Source: Alteriqipengyuania flavescens
Lineage (GTDB): Bacteria; Pseudomonadota; Alphaproteobacteria; Sphingomonadales; Sphingomonadaceae
Length of the DNA: 64,000 nt
NCBI RefSeq assembly: GCF_030406725.1
Contig: NZ_CP129107.1
Span: 2,522,501-2,586,500 of the forward strand
Direction: 5' to 3'
Shown here piece after piece: positions 29,725-37,282 of this stretch (within the stretch, counting starts at the first letter, position 1; each line of letters begins with the position of its first letter). Made by a program: the position numbers and the translations under genes. Below the pieces are notes generated by a model. It searched no databases. It had not been told where the DNA came from and saw only the letters and a list, made by a program, of their open reading frames with translations.

Positions 29725-30336
29725 TCAGCCGTAGCCCATCAGCTTGAGAACTTCCTCGCGGCTACGGGCATCTTCGCGGAATGTGCCCATCATTCGGCTT
29801 GTCACCATTCCCACCCCCGGCGTACGGACGCCGCGTGCCGTCATGCAGGCGTGGGTGGCATCGATCACCACCGCGACGCCGCGCGGTTCAAGGTGCTCCC
29901 AGATGCATTCCGCCACTTCGGCGGTCAGCCGTTCCTGGATCTGCAAGCGCCTGGCAAACCCGTGCAGGACGCGCGCAAGCTTAGATATGCCGACCACGCG
30001 GTTGCTCGGCAGGTAGGCGATCGCGGCCTTGCCGATGATCGGCGCCATGTGGTGCTCGCAATGGCTCTGGAACGGGATGTCTTTCAACAAGACGATCTCG
30101 TCGTAGCCGCCAACCTCTTCGAACACCCGGGACAGGTGGACGGCAGGGTCTTCGGTATAACCGAGGCAATATTCCTTCCATGCCCGCGCGACGCGTTGCG
30201 GCGTGTCGAGTAGCCCTTCCCGGTCGGGGTCGTCCCCCGCCCATCGAAGCAACGTGCGGACGGCGTCCTGCACTTCGTCCGGTACGGGGGGCTTGCCCCG
30301 CGGATCGTCTTCGTCGGGACCAACAAGGCTGCTCAT
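29725..30336 (-). CDS. folE: GTP cyclohydrolase I
   Basis: A 203-residue cytoplasmic enzyme converting GTP to 7,8-dihydroneopterin triphosphate, the first step to folate. The zinc-binding residues are in [20 protein letters not shown] (Cys93, His96 region) and in [10 protein letters not shown] (Cys164). The QIQERLT segment is intact. Its ATG overlaps the stop of the upstream phospholipase-D-family gene (ATGA), so they are translationally coupled. Length is normal. It ends next to the converging TetR gene with no gap. Confidence 0.97.
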   Translation of the reverse strand: MSSLVGPDEDDPRGKPPVPDEVQDAVRTLLRWAGDDPDREGLLDTPQRVARAWKEYCLGYTEDPAVHLSRVFEEVGGYDEIVLLKDIPFQSHCEHHMAPIIGKAAIAYLPSNRVVGISKLARVLHGFARRLQIQERLTAEVAECIWEHLEPRGVAVVIDATHACMTARGVRTPGVGMVTSRMMGTFREDARSREEVLKLMGYG

Positions 30337-31901
30337 TCGCCATTCCTCCTCGATAATCTCTTGCGCATGCGGCTGAGGCGCCCTCCCTTGCGGAAGATGC
30401 CGCCCTTGGCAAACGGTTCGAGCAGGTCGTCCGGATCCTCCGGATCGAGCGCCTGGGAACGGGCCAACTCCCTCTGGACGATGTTGAGTTCCGGCGGATG
30501 GTACCGCTGCAAGCGACGCGGGCTGTCGGTTTCGACGTGTTCGATCATGGCCGCCATCGAGCCGTGGCGGGCGAGCAGGTTGCGCATCTCTTCCTCTTCG
30601 ACACCGCAGTGTTCGGCCAGCAGCGACCAGCGCAGGCCGCGAATGACGGCGCCTGCGTGCTCGTTCCCTTTGCGCGCCGCATCTATGAACAGGTCGCATT
30701 CGGAATCGAGCCGCATTGACCGATTGTTGAAATTGGCGCTGCCGACCCGCAGCACCTCGTCGTCGACGATCATGATCTTCGCATGAACGTAAATCGGCGT
30801 TTCGCCGACGTAGGGGCACCAGATCGAGAAGCGGTTCTCGTGATCCGCTTCGCGCACATAGCGTACGAGTTCGGCCCGGACATGGTCCATAACCTGCTGT
30901 TCCAGCCAGCCATCGGCGTTTTCGGGATGGACGATCACGATTTCCGGCGGATCGTCCTCCTCCAGACGCGCGATCATTGCTTCTGCGATCTTGCGAGAGG
31001 CGAAATACTGGCTTTCGGCATAGATGAAGCGTTTGGCCCGGCGAATGTGCGCAAGGAACAATTGCTCGATTTCGGTCACAGCGCCCCAGTCGCGGTAAGC
31101 CGCGCGGGTGCGGGCAATGCCGATCTCGACATTCTCGAATTGCACGTCGAGCTCGTCCGGCCACAGGCTGTCCGTCCGCTTCGCGTGCGGCTTCAGCGGC
31201 TTGCCGCCGGCACGGATCCAGCGGTCGCGGCCGATATCCTCCAGCGCATCGGCCACCTCGCCCTCGACCATCATCGTGGCATCATGCCAGGGCGTGTAGG
31301 TTCCGCCGCGCGGGGATTTGCGACGCTCGTCGTCTTCCTTGTGCTCACGCGTGTCCCAGCGGCCGTCTGTCATGTCGATGCCGCCACAAACCGCCAAGCG
31401 ATCGTCGAGCACGGCAATCTTCTGATGATGCGAACACCCGGTGGGAAGGGCGCTATCGAAAGTGAAATCGATACGCTTGTGCGGCGACCAGCGCAGCAGA
31501 TCGAACCACATCGAGCCCCGCAGGGGGAACTTGAAGATGCCGACGCTCCACTTGAGCAACCGGATTTCCAGGGTCTTGCGGTGCCGCACGAGCCAGGGAA
31601 TGAAGCTGCCGAGGCGGGACGGCTGTTCCTTCTTCCGCCCCTTCTCGAACCAGCGGCGCCCCTCGGTCAGGTGAATGCGCGTATCGAAATCCCACCCTAT
31701 CAGCAGGATGCGATGCCGCGCATTCATCATGGCCTGCTGCATCACGGAAAAATAGCACTGCGCGTCAATGATGAGCGAAGCCCTCTCCGCTTTCGCGAAG
31801 CGCCACACCGTTTCGTCCACGCCTTCCGACAAGCGCGAAACCTGTTTCGGTTTCGGCTCTTGTTCGGATCGCTGCTCGTCCGACTCGTTCTCTTTCGCCA
31901 T
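30333..31901 (-). CDS. Phospholipase D-like domain protein
   Basis: A 522-residue protein with two HKD motifs. The first is [10 protein letters not shown], with His159, Lys161 and Asp166; the second, in the C-terminal half, is [24 protein letters not shown]. Both copies keep all catalytic residues, so it should be an active phosphatidyltransferase or phosphodiesterase. The long form without transmembrane segments is unlike typical membrane-anchored cardiolipin synthase and is closer to stand-alone bacterial PLD proteins. Substrate is unknown. It starts 19 bp after the hemerythrin-like gene and overlaps folE. Confidence 0.87.
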   Translation of the reverse strand: MAKENESDEQRSEQEPKPKQVSRLSEGVDETVWRFAKAERASLIIDAQCYFSVMQQAMMNARHRILLIGWDFDTRIHLTEGRRWFEKGRKKEQPSRLGSFIPWLVRHRKTLEIRLLKWSVGIFKFPLRGSMWFDLLRWSPHKRIDFTFDSALPTGCSHHQKIAVLDDRLAVCGGIDMTDGRWDTREHKEDDERRKSPRGGTYTPWHDATMMVEGEVADALEDIGRDRWIRAGGKPLKPHAKRTDSLWPDELDVQFENVEIGIARTRAAYRDWGAVTEIEQLFLAHIRRAKRFIYAESQYFASRKIAEAMIARLEEDDPPEIVIVHPENADGWLEQQVMDHVRAELVRYVREADHENRFSIWCPYVGETPIYVHAKIMIVDDEVLRVGSANFNNRSMRLDSECDLFIDAARKGNEHAGAVIRGLRWSLLAEHCGVEEEEMRNLLARHGSMAAMIEHVETDSPRRLQRYHPPELNIVQRELARSQALDPEDPDDLLEPFAKGGIFRKGGRLSRMRKRLSRRNGE

Positions 31902-31920
31902 GCCCCCCGCCGATCCCGGC

Positions 31921-32409
31921 CTATTCCTTGGCTTCGCTCTTCTTTTCGGGCGTCACTTCGGCATCGGCCTTTTCGACTTCCTTACGGCGATCGAACACCT
32001 TGGCCATCTGCTCTTCGTCATCCGTGTCGAGATACTTCTCGAAATCCTTGAAGTGCTCGTCCTCCTCCTCGTCGATGTGGTGGAGGTAGTCGTGCTTCAG
32101 GGTCTTGAACTTCTGCAGCCATGCGCTCGACGACATGTCGGTTGCGGCCAGATCGTTGAGCGTTTCGTTGATTTCGTGGTGCTCGGCCACCGAATGGCGG
32201 GTCTCGTCCGTTGTTTCGGGTTTGCGGAGCATGGTGGCGTAAAGCGCCTGCTCCTCGGCCGCGGCGTGGCTCTTCACCTCCTTTGTGAATTCGGTGAACA
32301 GCTGCTCGCGCTCCGGGCTGTCGCCGCTGGTCTCGCCGATCTTCTCCAGCAATTCGCGGTGGCGATCGTGGTCTTCCTTGAGGCGAGCGAAAATCTGTTC
32401 AGCGGCCAT
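31921..32409 (-). CDS. Hemerythrin HHE domain protein
   Basis: A 162-residue four-helix protein. The HHE pattern is visible: LKEDHDRHREL (His14), KSHAAAEEQALY (His48, Glu52), AEHHEI (His77/78), and LKHDYLHHIDEEEDEHF (His106, His110/111). Such proteins bind a di-iron centre and are associated with oxygen, nitric oxide or iron stress. The C-terminus is a charged tail of about 30 residues rich in Lys and Glu. The ATG at 32409 has a GGAGAATT upstream. It heads an apparent operon with the PLD-like gene and folE. Confidence 0.87.
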   Translation of the reverse strand: MAAEQIFARLKEDHDRHRELLEKIGETSGDSPEREQLFTEFTKEVKSHAAAEEQALYATMLRKPETTDETRHSVAEHHEINETLNDLAATDMSSSAWLQKFKTLKHDYLHHIDEEEDEHFKDFEKYLDTDDEEQMAKVFDRRKEVEKADAEVTPEKKSEAKE

Positions 32410-32465
32410 GGCAATTCTCCGATTGTGTGCTTGGTTGGAGAATGTGCGGGCGCGCGGAGGGTTCC

Positions 32466-32546
32466 AACCTCCCGTTGACCCGAAACCAAACACCCCGCCC
32501 CCGCTTTCGCGGAGACGGGGTGTTTGATGGCGCGCCCGGAAGGATT
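32466..32546 (-). repeat. Direct repeat copy 1 of the tRNA-Arg 3' flank
   Basis: This 81-bp stretch is repeated at 32611-32691 with only two mismatches (GT versus AC at 32474-32475). It holds a full copy of the tRNA-Arg terminator hairpin (32488-32525) and an 18-bp copy of the 3' end of the tRNA (32529-32546), but no other part of the tRNA. It lies in the 263-bp gap between the hemerythrin-like gene and tRNA-Arg. Confidence 0.9.
32488..32525 (-). terminator. Terminator hairpin, duplicate copy
   Basis: AAACACCCCG (32488-32497) pairs with CGGGGTGTTT (32516-32525). An inner CCGC/GCGG stem closes a GAAA tetraloop on the minus strand. It is the distal copy of the tRNA-Arg terminator and would act as a second stop for minus-strand transcripts. 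Confidence 0.75.
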
Positions 32547-32610
32547 GTCTGCGCGCCTGCGGCGCTCCGCCTTCTCCGCCGCTGCGCGGCTCCGAATCCG
32601 AACGGGTCCG

Positions 32611-32691
32611 AACCTCCCACTGACCCGAAACCAAACACCCCGCCCCCGCTTTCGCGGAGACGGGGTGTTTGATGGCGCGCCCGGAAGGATT
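32611..32691 (-). repeat. Direct repeat copy 2, overlapping the tRNA-Arg 3' end
   Basis: The second copy of the 81-bp repeat, offset by 145 bp from the first. It covers the terminator of tRNA-Arg and the last 18 bases of the tRNA itself, so this is presumably the original and copy 1 the duplicate. Confidence 0.9.
32633..32670 (-). terminator. Terminator of tRNA-Arg
   Basis: AAACACCCCG (32633-32642) pairs with CGGGGTGTTT (32661-32670) immediately downstream of the tRNA 3' end on the minus strand. An inner stem carries a GAAA loop, and GTGTTTGGTTT follows on the transcribed strand. Confidence 0.8.
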
Positions 32692-32749
32692 CGAACCTCC
32701 GGCCACCTGATTCGTAGTCAGGTACTCTATCCAGCTGAGCTACGGGCGC
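32673..32749 (-). tRNA. tRNA-Arg (anticodon ACG)
   Basis: Complete 77-nt cloverleaf on the minus strand. Acceptor GCGCCCG pairs with CGGGCGC, the D-arm is GCTCAGCTGGATAGAGT, and the anticodon loop CTACGAA reads ACG. The T-arm is GTTCGAATC, and discriminator G is followed by an encoded CCA (32673-32675). The ACG anticodon is normally edited to ICG by TadA to read CGN codons. Confidence 0.97.
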
Positions 32750-32795
32750 GCACTGGAAGCGGGCACATAGGCAGGGGATTTGCGCTTGGCAATAG

Positions 32796-33218
32796 CTATT
32801 CCGGGAAAAGCCGCCGCAGCTTTGCCGCAAGCTCGATGTCGAGCGGGGGGCGCGCGAGACTGTCGATTTCCGCGGCCGTGAACCAGCCGACGCCCTCCCC
32901 CTCCACGGCACGCGGGGTCCCCGCAAATTCCCCTACCCTGTAAAGGAGTAAGACAATGCCCGGCTCATCATCGACAGCGTCACGCTGGGCGAAGGAGACC
33001 GGCTCGATCGTCGCCGGATCGATCTCGATATCGAGCTCTTCGTGAAGCTCGCGGATCAAAGCTTCCGTCGGTTTTTCAGAGACTTCGACCTTTCCGCCGG
33101 GAAATTCCCACAACCCGCCATGCGCCTTTGCGAGCGGCCTGCGATGCATCAGCCATCGACCCGCCCCGTCTGGGATCGCGCCCGCGACCACCAGCAGGTA
33201 TGTCGGATTCTTTTTCAT
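32796..33218 (-). CDS. mutT: Nudix hydrolase, probable 8-oxo-dGTP diphosphatase MutT
   Basis: A 140-residue Nudix protein with a full Nudix box at residues 41-64: GGKVEV, then REL and EEL in correct spacing. The N-terminal LLVVAGAIPDGAGRWLMHRRP and the LWEFPGGK segment are typical of MutT, which removes oxidised dGTP from the nucleotide pool. Length fits. I chose the ATG at 33218 because the family fold starts there; an ATG at 33233 is possible. It is divergent from the pilin genes and followed by tRNA-Arg. Confidence 0.85.
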   Translation of the reverse strand: MKKNPTYLLVVAGAIPDGAGRWLMHRRPLAKAHGGLWEFPGGKVEVSEKPTEALIRELHEELDIEIDPATIEPVSFAQRDAVDDEPGIVLLLYRVGEFAGTPRAVEGEGVGWFTAAEIDSLARPPLDIELAAKLRRLFPE

Positions 33219-33296
33219 GTCGCAGCCCGCCATCAACCTTTTGTTAGCATCCTCGCGGCAGAAGGGCTCCATCGCAACACGTCATTGGGGTGACCG

Positions 33297-33479
33297 ATGT
33301 TCAACATCATCAAGTCATTGGGGAACGACGAGAAGGGCGCCACTGCTGTGGAGTACGGCCTGATCGTCGCGTTGATCGTGGTTGCGATCATCGGCGCGGT
33401 CAAAGGCGTCGCCGATGAAAACAACGGCATGTGGGCCACCGTAAGCAACAAGACGGCAGTCGCACACGGGACCGTTTAG
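33297..33479 (+). CDS. Flp-family type IVb pilin, first copy
   Basis: A 60-residue prepilin. Cleavage is expected after Gly14 in KG-ATAVEYGLIVALIVVAIIGAV, with the conserved Glu at +5 (Glu19). This is followed by a single hydrophobic helix. The tail (residues 41-60) is unusual for Flp, being polar and ending in AVAHGTV. A GGGGTGA ribosome site precedes the ATG. It pairs with a second pilin 102 bp downstream. No Tad/Cpa assembly genes are in the window, so assembly would depend on genes elsewhere. A small dyad (GTTTAGA/TCTAAAC, 33474-33490) covers its stop codon. Confidence 0.88.
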   Translation: MFNIIKSLGNDEKGATAVEYGLIVALIVVAIIGAVKGVADENNGMWATVSNKTAVAHGTV

Positions 33480-33581
33480 AGTTTCTAAACTTCCGGCCGA
33501 TATTTGAAGCAAGTCCCGAAGGCGCCGTCGGCAAATCCGGGCAGGGTACCGAAGACTGAAGACTGAACCAGGAGACCAACA

Positions 33582-33752
33582 ATGCAGTTCATCAACAAGC
33601 TCGTCCGTGACGAAGAAGGCGCGACCGCAATCGAATACGGCCTGATCGCCGCTCTGATCGCTGTTGCAGCTATCGCAGCTATGCAGGGCCTCGGCGAGCA
33701 GCTGAACACGACCTTCAACAAGGTCAGCACGAAAATGGCCGAAAAAAACTAA
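33582..33752 (+). CDS. Flp-family type IVb pilin, second copy
   Basis: A 56-residue prepilin with cleavage expected after Gly13 in EEG-ATAIEYGLIAALIAVAAIAAM and Glu18 at +5. The C-terminus (GLGEQLNTTFNKVSTKM) is the standard Flp form, so this copy is likely the main pilin subunit. A GGAG ribosome site lies 10 bases upstream of the ATG. It is followed by a strong terminator, so the two pilins probably form one short transcript, or the second has its own promoter in the 102-bp gap. Confidence 0.92.
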   Translation: MQFINKLVRDEEGATAIEYGLIAALIAVAAIAAMQGLGEQLNTTFNKVSTKMAEKN

Positions 33753-33774
33753 GACGTTCGGACCAACCGAAAAG

Positions 33775-33806
33775 AAAGGCGGCCGGAGCGATCCGGCCGC
33801 CTTTTT
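33775..33806 (+). terminator. Strong rho-independent terminator after the pilin genes
   Basis: GGCGGCCGGA (33778-33787) pairs with TCCGGCCGCC (33792-33801) around a GCGA loop and is followed by five T residues. A run of A on the 5' side lets it also act on the converging metalloprotease transcript. Confidence 0.93.
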
Positions 33807-33847
33807 CTTTGTCTTCAATCCGCGCCCTGCGAATGGGCGCGAAGCAA

Positions 33848-35338
33848 TCAGCGCCCGCGAACCACGATCTTGTAGCTTTGCCCGGCGCGTACCTGGTCGG
33901 TGGACGACAAGCCGTTGAGGACCCGGAAGCGCGCTTCCTGCGCGCTATCGTAAGCCATCCGGCGCGACAGTGTAGCAACCGAATCGCCGCTGCCGGCCAC
34001 GACCACATCGATAATGCGGGGCACGACCCGTGCCGCTTCCGCATCCGAAATACGCCGCACGGACTGGAACATCGGATTGAAGATGCCGGTCTGACCGGCC
34101 TGCGTAATCGTTAGGAAGTGGTAGGCGCGGCCACCACCGAAGTCATAGGCGAAGACGGTCACGTCGATCTGCTGCTGGCCGTTGTTTACGCGCGCGACGC
34201 CATACGAAGCCGGAAGGCCGTTGACGGTCGTGCGCTCTATGACTTGCGGGGTGACCTGCTGCTGCTGATTGCCAAGCTTTGCGAACTGGGCGCGCACGTA
34301 GGTTTCCAGGTTGCCGTTGTAGCTGTCGGTGGTGAACTGGCCCTGCCCACGGTCGCCATTGATCGAAACCGCGCGCGGCGAGTTCACCATGTAGAACCCG
34401 TTCGGGGCCGAGAAGCTGAGGCGGAAGTCGGGATGGATGAAGGTGTCGCCTTCGATCATGCCCTGTTCCGGCTTGTCGCCATAGGCAAGCCCGTCGATGC
34501 GGCTCAGAAAACGGTCGCGATTGGTGGTCGTGCCCGGTTTGCCGGCCGCGAAGGACAGCGCATCGTTGACACGCTCTGCGGGGTCGGGGTGGGTCGAAGC
34601 CCACTCCGGCAAGGTTGCGTTGCCGCGACCCTGCAATTGCGAATCAAGCGAGTTCTGCGCTGCGAGGCTTGCAAGCACGGTTGCCATTGCGCGCGGATCG
34701 TATCCGGCTTGGCTAAGGTAAGTGATGCCGAGTTGGTCGGCCTCGATTTCCTGACTGCGCGAATAGGACAGGGTGGCAAGCTGCGGTGCCTGACCGGCGA
34801 CTTGTTGGCCCAGGCGGCCGAGAGCGCTGTCGCCGAGCAGCACGGCGGACGCTACCTGGCCGAGGATGCCGAGCAGCTGGTTGCGCTGCGCCGTCTGCTG
34901 GCGGCGGGCGGAATGGCGGGCGGCCACGTGGCCGACTTCATGGCCCAGCACGCCTGCAAGCTCTGCTTCGTTGTTCATCAGGCCGACAAGCTGGCGGGTG
35001 ATGTAAACGTAGCCGCCCGGGACGGCGAAAGCGTTGTTGACCGAGCTGTCGAGCGTGGTGACGGTGAAACTATCGCGCGCCCCGGCAAGGCCCGACCGAA
35101 CCGAAATGTCCTTGCCGATCATCTCGACATAAGCCGCCGCCGGGCCGGTTTCCTGGCCGCCGAACTGCTGGATGAATTGCGGGTGGGCTTCCTGTCCGAT
35201 CTTGGCCTCTTCGGGCGTGATAGGCGACCCGGCAGGCACGTTCGCCCCGGGGATCGAGGCGCAGGCCGATAGCGCGAGCGCGGTCGCGGTCCCGGCTGCA
35301 AGGCGGGCGAAGCGGAATTTCTGGGTAAGTGCGGTCAT
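33848..35338 (-). CDS. M48-family metalloprotease lipoprotein with C-terminal LysM-like domain
   Basis: A 496-residue zinc protease. The N-terminus is a lipoprotein signal with LSAC at 23-26, so the protein is anchored in a membrane facing the periplasm. The zinc site is HEVGH at 133-137, and the downstream third ligand lies in the SQEIEADQLG helix. The C-terminal part (about 440-496) looks like a LysM-type domain (VAGSGDSVATLSRRMAYD, then VRAGQSYKIV). M48 proteins of this type, such as BepA/YfgC relatives, handle outer-membrane protein quality control. The exact orthology is inferred. Confidence 0.9.
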   Translation of the reverse strand: MTALTQKFRFARLAAGTATALALSACASIPGANVPAGSPITPEEAKIGQEAHPQFIQQFGGQETGPAAAYVEMIGKDISVRSGLAGARDSFTVTTLDSSVNNAFAVPGGYVYITRQLVGLMNNEAELAGVLGHEVGHVAARHSARRQQTAQRNQLLGILGQVASAVLLGDSALGRLGQQVAGQAPQLATLSYSRSQEIEADQLGITYLSQAGYDPRAMATVLASLAAQNSLDSQLQGRGNATLPEWASTHPDPAERVNDALSFAAGKPGTTTNRDRFLSRIDGLAYGDKPEQGMIEGDTFIHPDFRLSFSAPNGFYMVNSPRAVSINGDRGQGQFTTDSYNGNLETYVRAQFAKLGNQQQQVTPQVIERTTVNGLPASYGVARVNNGQQQIDVTVFAYDFGGGRAYHFLTITQAGQTGIFNPMFQSVRRISDAEAARVVPRIIDVVVAGSGDSVATLSRRMAYDSAQEARFRVLNGLSSTDQVRAGQSYKIVVRGR

Positions 35339-35430
35339 GGCAATCCTCCACGGGTTGGGCGCGGAGCTGGTGTCCGCTGTTACCCTGTCCGAACCGCCAT
35401 AAGGGTTCCTTGTTCCCGCGCGGGCGCTTC

Positions 35431-36378
35431 CTAGCTCGCGTCGATTTGCAGGAAACGCTCTTCGCGCAAGCGCCTGATTTCCGAAGGGTCTTTGCGAGCC
35501 AGCTCATCCAGTTCCTCGCCGATGGCGCGGGAAAGATACTCGGCGGCACCCTCATGATCGCGGTGCGCCCCGCCAACGGGCTCGCGCACGATGCGATCAA
35601 TCACGCCGAGCGACTTCAGATCCTGCGCGGTCATCTTCATCGCTTCGGCTGCATCGGGTGCTTTTTCCGCAGTGCGCCAGAGGATCGAGGCGCAGCCTTC
35701 GGGCGAGATCACCGAATAGACCGCGTGCTCCAGCATCAGCACCCGCTCCGCACTCGCCAGCGCGACAGCGCCGCCGGATCCGCCCTCACCCACAATTACC
35801 GCCACCATCGGCGTCGGCAGGGCAAGGCAAGCCTCGGTCGCGCGGGCGATGGCTTCCGCCTGCCCGCGTTCTTCCGCCTCCACGCCCGGGAATGCGCCCG
35901 ACGTATCCACCAGCGTGACAACAGGCAGGCCGAAGCGTCCGGCGAGTTCCATCAATCGGATCGCCTTGCGATAGCCCTCCGGCTTGCCCATGCCGAAATT
36001 GTGCTTCAGCCGGCTTTCGGTGTCGTTGCCCTTCTCGTGCCCGATCACCATCACGCGCCGGTCGCCGAGCCTTGCAAAGCCGCCCTGGATCGCCTCGTCG
36101 TCGCCATACAGGCGGTCGCCGCCCAAAGGCGTGAAGTCGGTAAAGATATGATCGATGTAATCGCGGAAATGCGGGCGCGCGGGGTGCCGGGCAACCTGCG
36201 TTTTCTGCCACGGCGTCAACGCTGAATAGGTGCTGGCGAGGAGATCGGCGCTCTTGGCCTCCAACCGGGCAAGCTCGTTGCCGATGTCCACTTCATCGCC
36301 CGCAGCGGCGGCGCGCAAGTCGGCAATACGAGACTCCAGCGCTGCGACCGGCTTTTCGAATTCGAGATAGCTAACCAT
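35431..36378 (-). CDS. accA: Acetyl-CoA carboxylase carboxyltransferase subunit alpha
   Basis: A 315-residue carboxyltransferase subunit that, with AccD, moves the carboxyl from biotin to acetyl-CoA at the start of fatty acid synthesis. The N-terminal [12 protein letters not shown], the [11 protein letters not shown] segment, GHEKGND, and [12 protein letters not shown] near the active site are standard. Length is normal. It follows xerD by 12 bp and ends 92 bp before the metalloprotease gene. Confidence 0.97.
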   Translation of the reverse strand: MVSYLEFEKPVAALESRIADLRAAAAGDEVDIGNELARLEAKSADLLASTYSALTPWQKTQVARHPARPHFRDYIDHIFTDFTPLGGDRLYGDDEAIQGGFARLGDRRVMVIGHEKGNDTESRLKHNFGMGKPEGYRKAIRLMELAGRFGLPVVTLVDTSGAFPGVEAEERGQAEAIARATEACLALPTPMVAVIVGEGGSGGAVALASAERVLMLEHAVYSVISPEGCASILWRTAEKAPDAAEAMKMTAQDLKSLGVIDRIVREPVGGAHRDHEGAAEYLSRAIGEELDELARKDPSEIRRLREERFLQIDAS

Positions 36379-36390
36379 CGGACAAAGCCG

Positions 36391-37278
36391 CTAGTCGCTT
36401 CGCCTGCGCGCTGCAAGCGGATGCCGCTCGTTCACCAGGGCGACAAGCCGCGCGGAGTCCACGTGGGTGTAGATTTGCGTGGTCGCGATATCGGCATGGC
36501 CGAGCATCGTCTGCAGCACGCGCAGGTCTGCCCCGCCTTCCAACAGATGCGTGGCAAAGGCGTGGCGCAGGACATGCGGGCTGATTTTTGCAGGGTCCAG
36601 CCCGGCGCGTGCCGCCAGTGCCTTGAGCAGCTGGAACAAACGCACGCGGGAAAGATGCTTGCCCCCGCGCGAGGGGAATAGGTGTTTCGTATCCTGCGGC
36701 CGCACCGCCAGCCAGCGCGATAGCACGGCGCGCGCGCGGCGGCTGACCGGCACCATACGCGCCTGCCCGCCCTTGCCGGTCACAGTCAGGAATGGCGCAT
36801 CGCGCGGCACCGCCGCCAGCGGTAGAGAGACGAGTTCGGTGGCGCGCAGGCCGGAACCGTAAAGCAATTCGATCAGCACGAGCAGCCGGATGGCCGCGGG
36901 CTCGTCGCTGTCCGCCTCCTCCTCCGCTTTCCGGAAAAGCAGCTCGATCTGATCGTGGCCCAGCAATTTGGGGAGCGGGCGGCGCGTGGCAGGACGCGGC
37001 AGGGCGGAAGACGGGTCGTCATCGCGTAGTCCCTCGTCCACGCAGAAGCCGTAGAACTGGCGCAAGGCCGAGGATTTGCGCGCCACCGTGCTCGGCGCAA
37101 GATCGCTCCACGCGGCGGAGAGTTTCGCTAGCGCATCGCGCGATGCGGCGACCGGATCGCCGATCAGTTCGGCCACCCCTTCGAGATCGCGGCGATAGGC
37201 GGCGAGCGTGTTCGCCGCCGCGCCCCGCTCCGCAGCCAGCATGGCGAGGAAACTCTCGACCGCCTCACCGGCCGCCAT
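36391..37278 (-). CDS. xerD: Tyrosine recombinase XerD
   Basis: A 295-residue site-specific recombinase that resolves chromosome dimers at dif. The catalytic set is complete: Arg145, Lys169, His235 and Arg238 in HVLRHAF, His261 and Tyr270. The N-terminal SAM-like core-binding domain covers about residues 1-100. It is chromosomal rather than a phage integrase, judging by length and its place next to accA. It starts only 4 bp after the Pro/Ala-rich gene, so the series from the small membrane protein to accA may be one operon. Confidence 0.92.
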   Translation of the reverse strand: MAAGEAVESFLAMLAAERGAAANTLAAYRRDLEGVAELIGDPVAASRDALAKLSAAWSDLAPSTVARKSSALRQFYGFCVDEGLRDDDPSSALPRPATRRPLPKLLGHDQIELLFRKAEEEADSDEPAAIRLLVLIELLYGSGLRATELVSLPLAAVPRDAPFLTVTGKGGQARMVPVSRRARAVLSRWLAVRPQDTKHLFPSRGGKHLSRVRLFQLLKALAARAGLDPAKISPHVLRHAFATHLLEGGADLRVLQTMLGHADIATTQIYTHVDSARLVALVNERHPLAARRRSD

Positions 37279-37282
37279 CGGC

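Noticed and set aside
32409-32480. An EcfG-type stress promoter before the hemerythrin-like gene
   Set aside because: GGAAC occurs on the minus strand at the right side, but the -10 half GTT is not found at 16-17 bases, only an ATT.
36391-37278. xerD considered as an integrase of a mobile element
   Set aside because: Length, full XerD-like architecture and placement beside accA in a housekeeping series indicate the chromosomal dimer-resolution recombinase. No att repeats or phage genes adjoin it.
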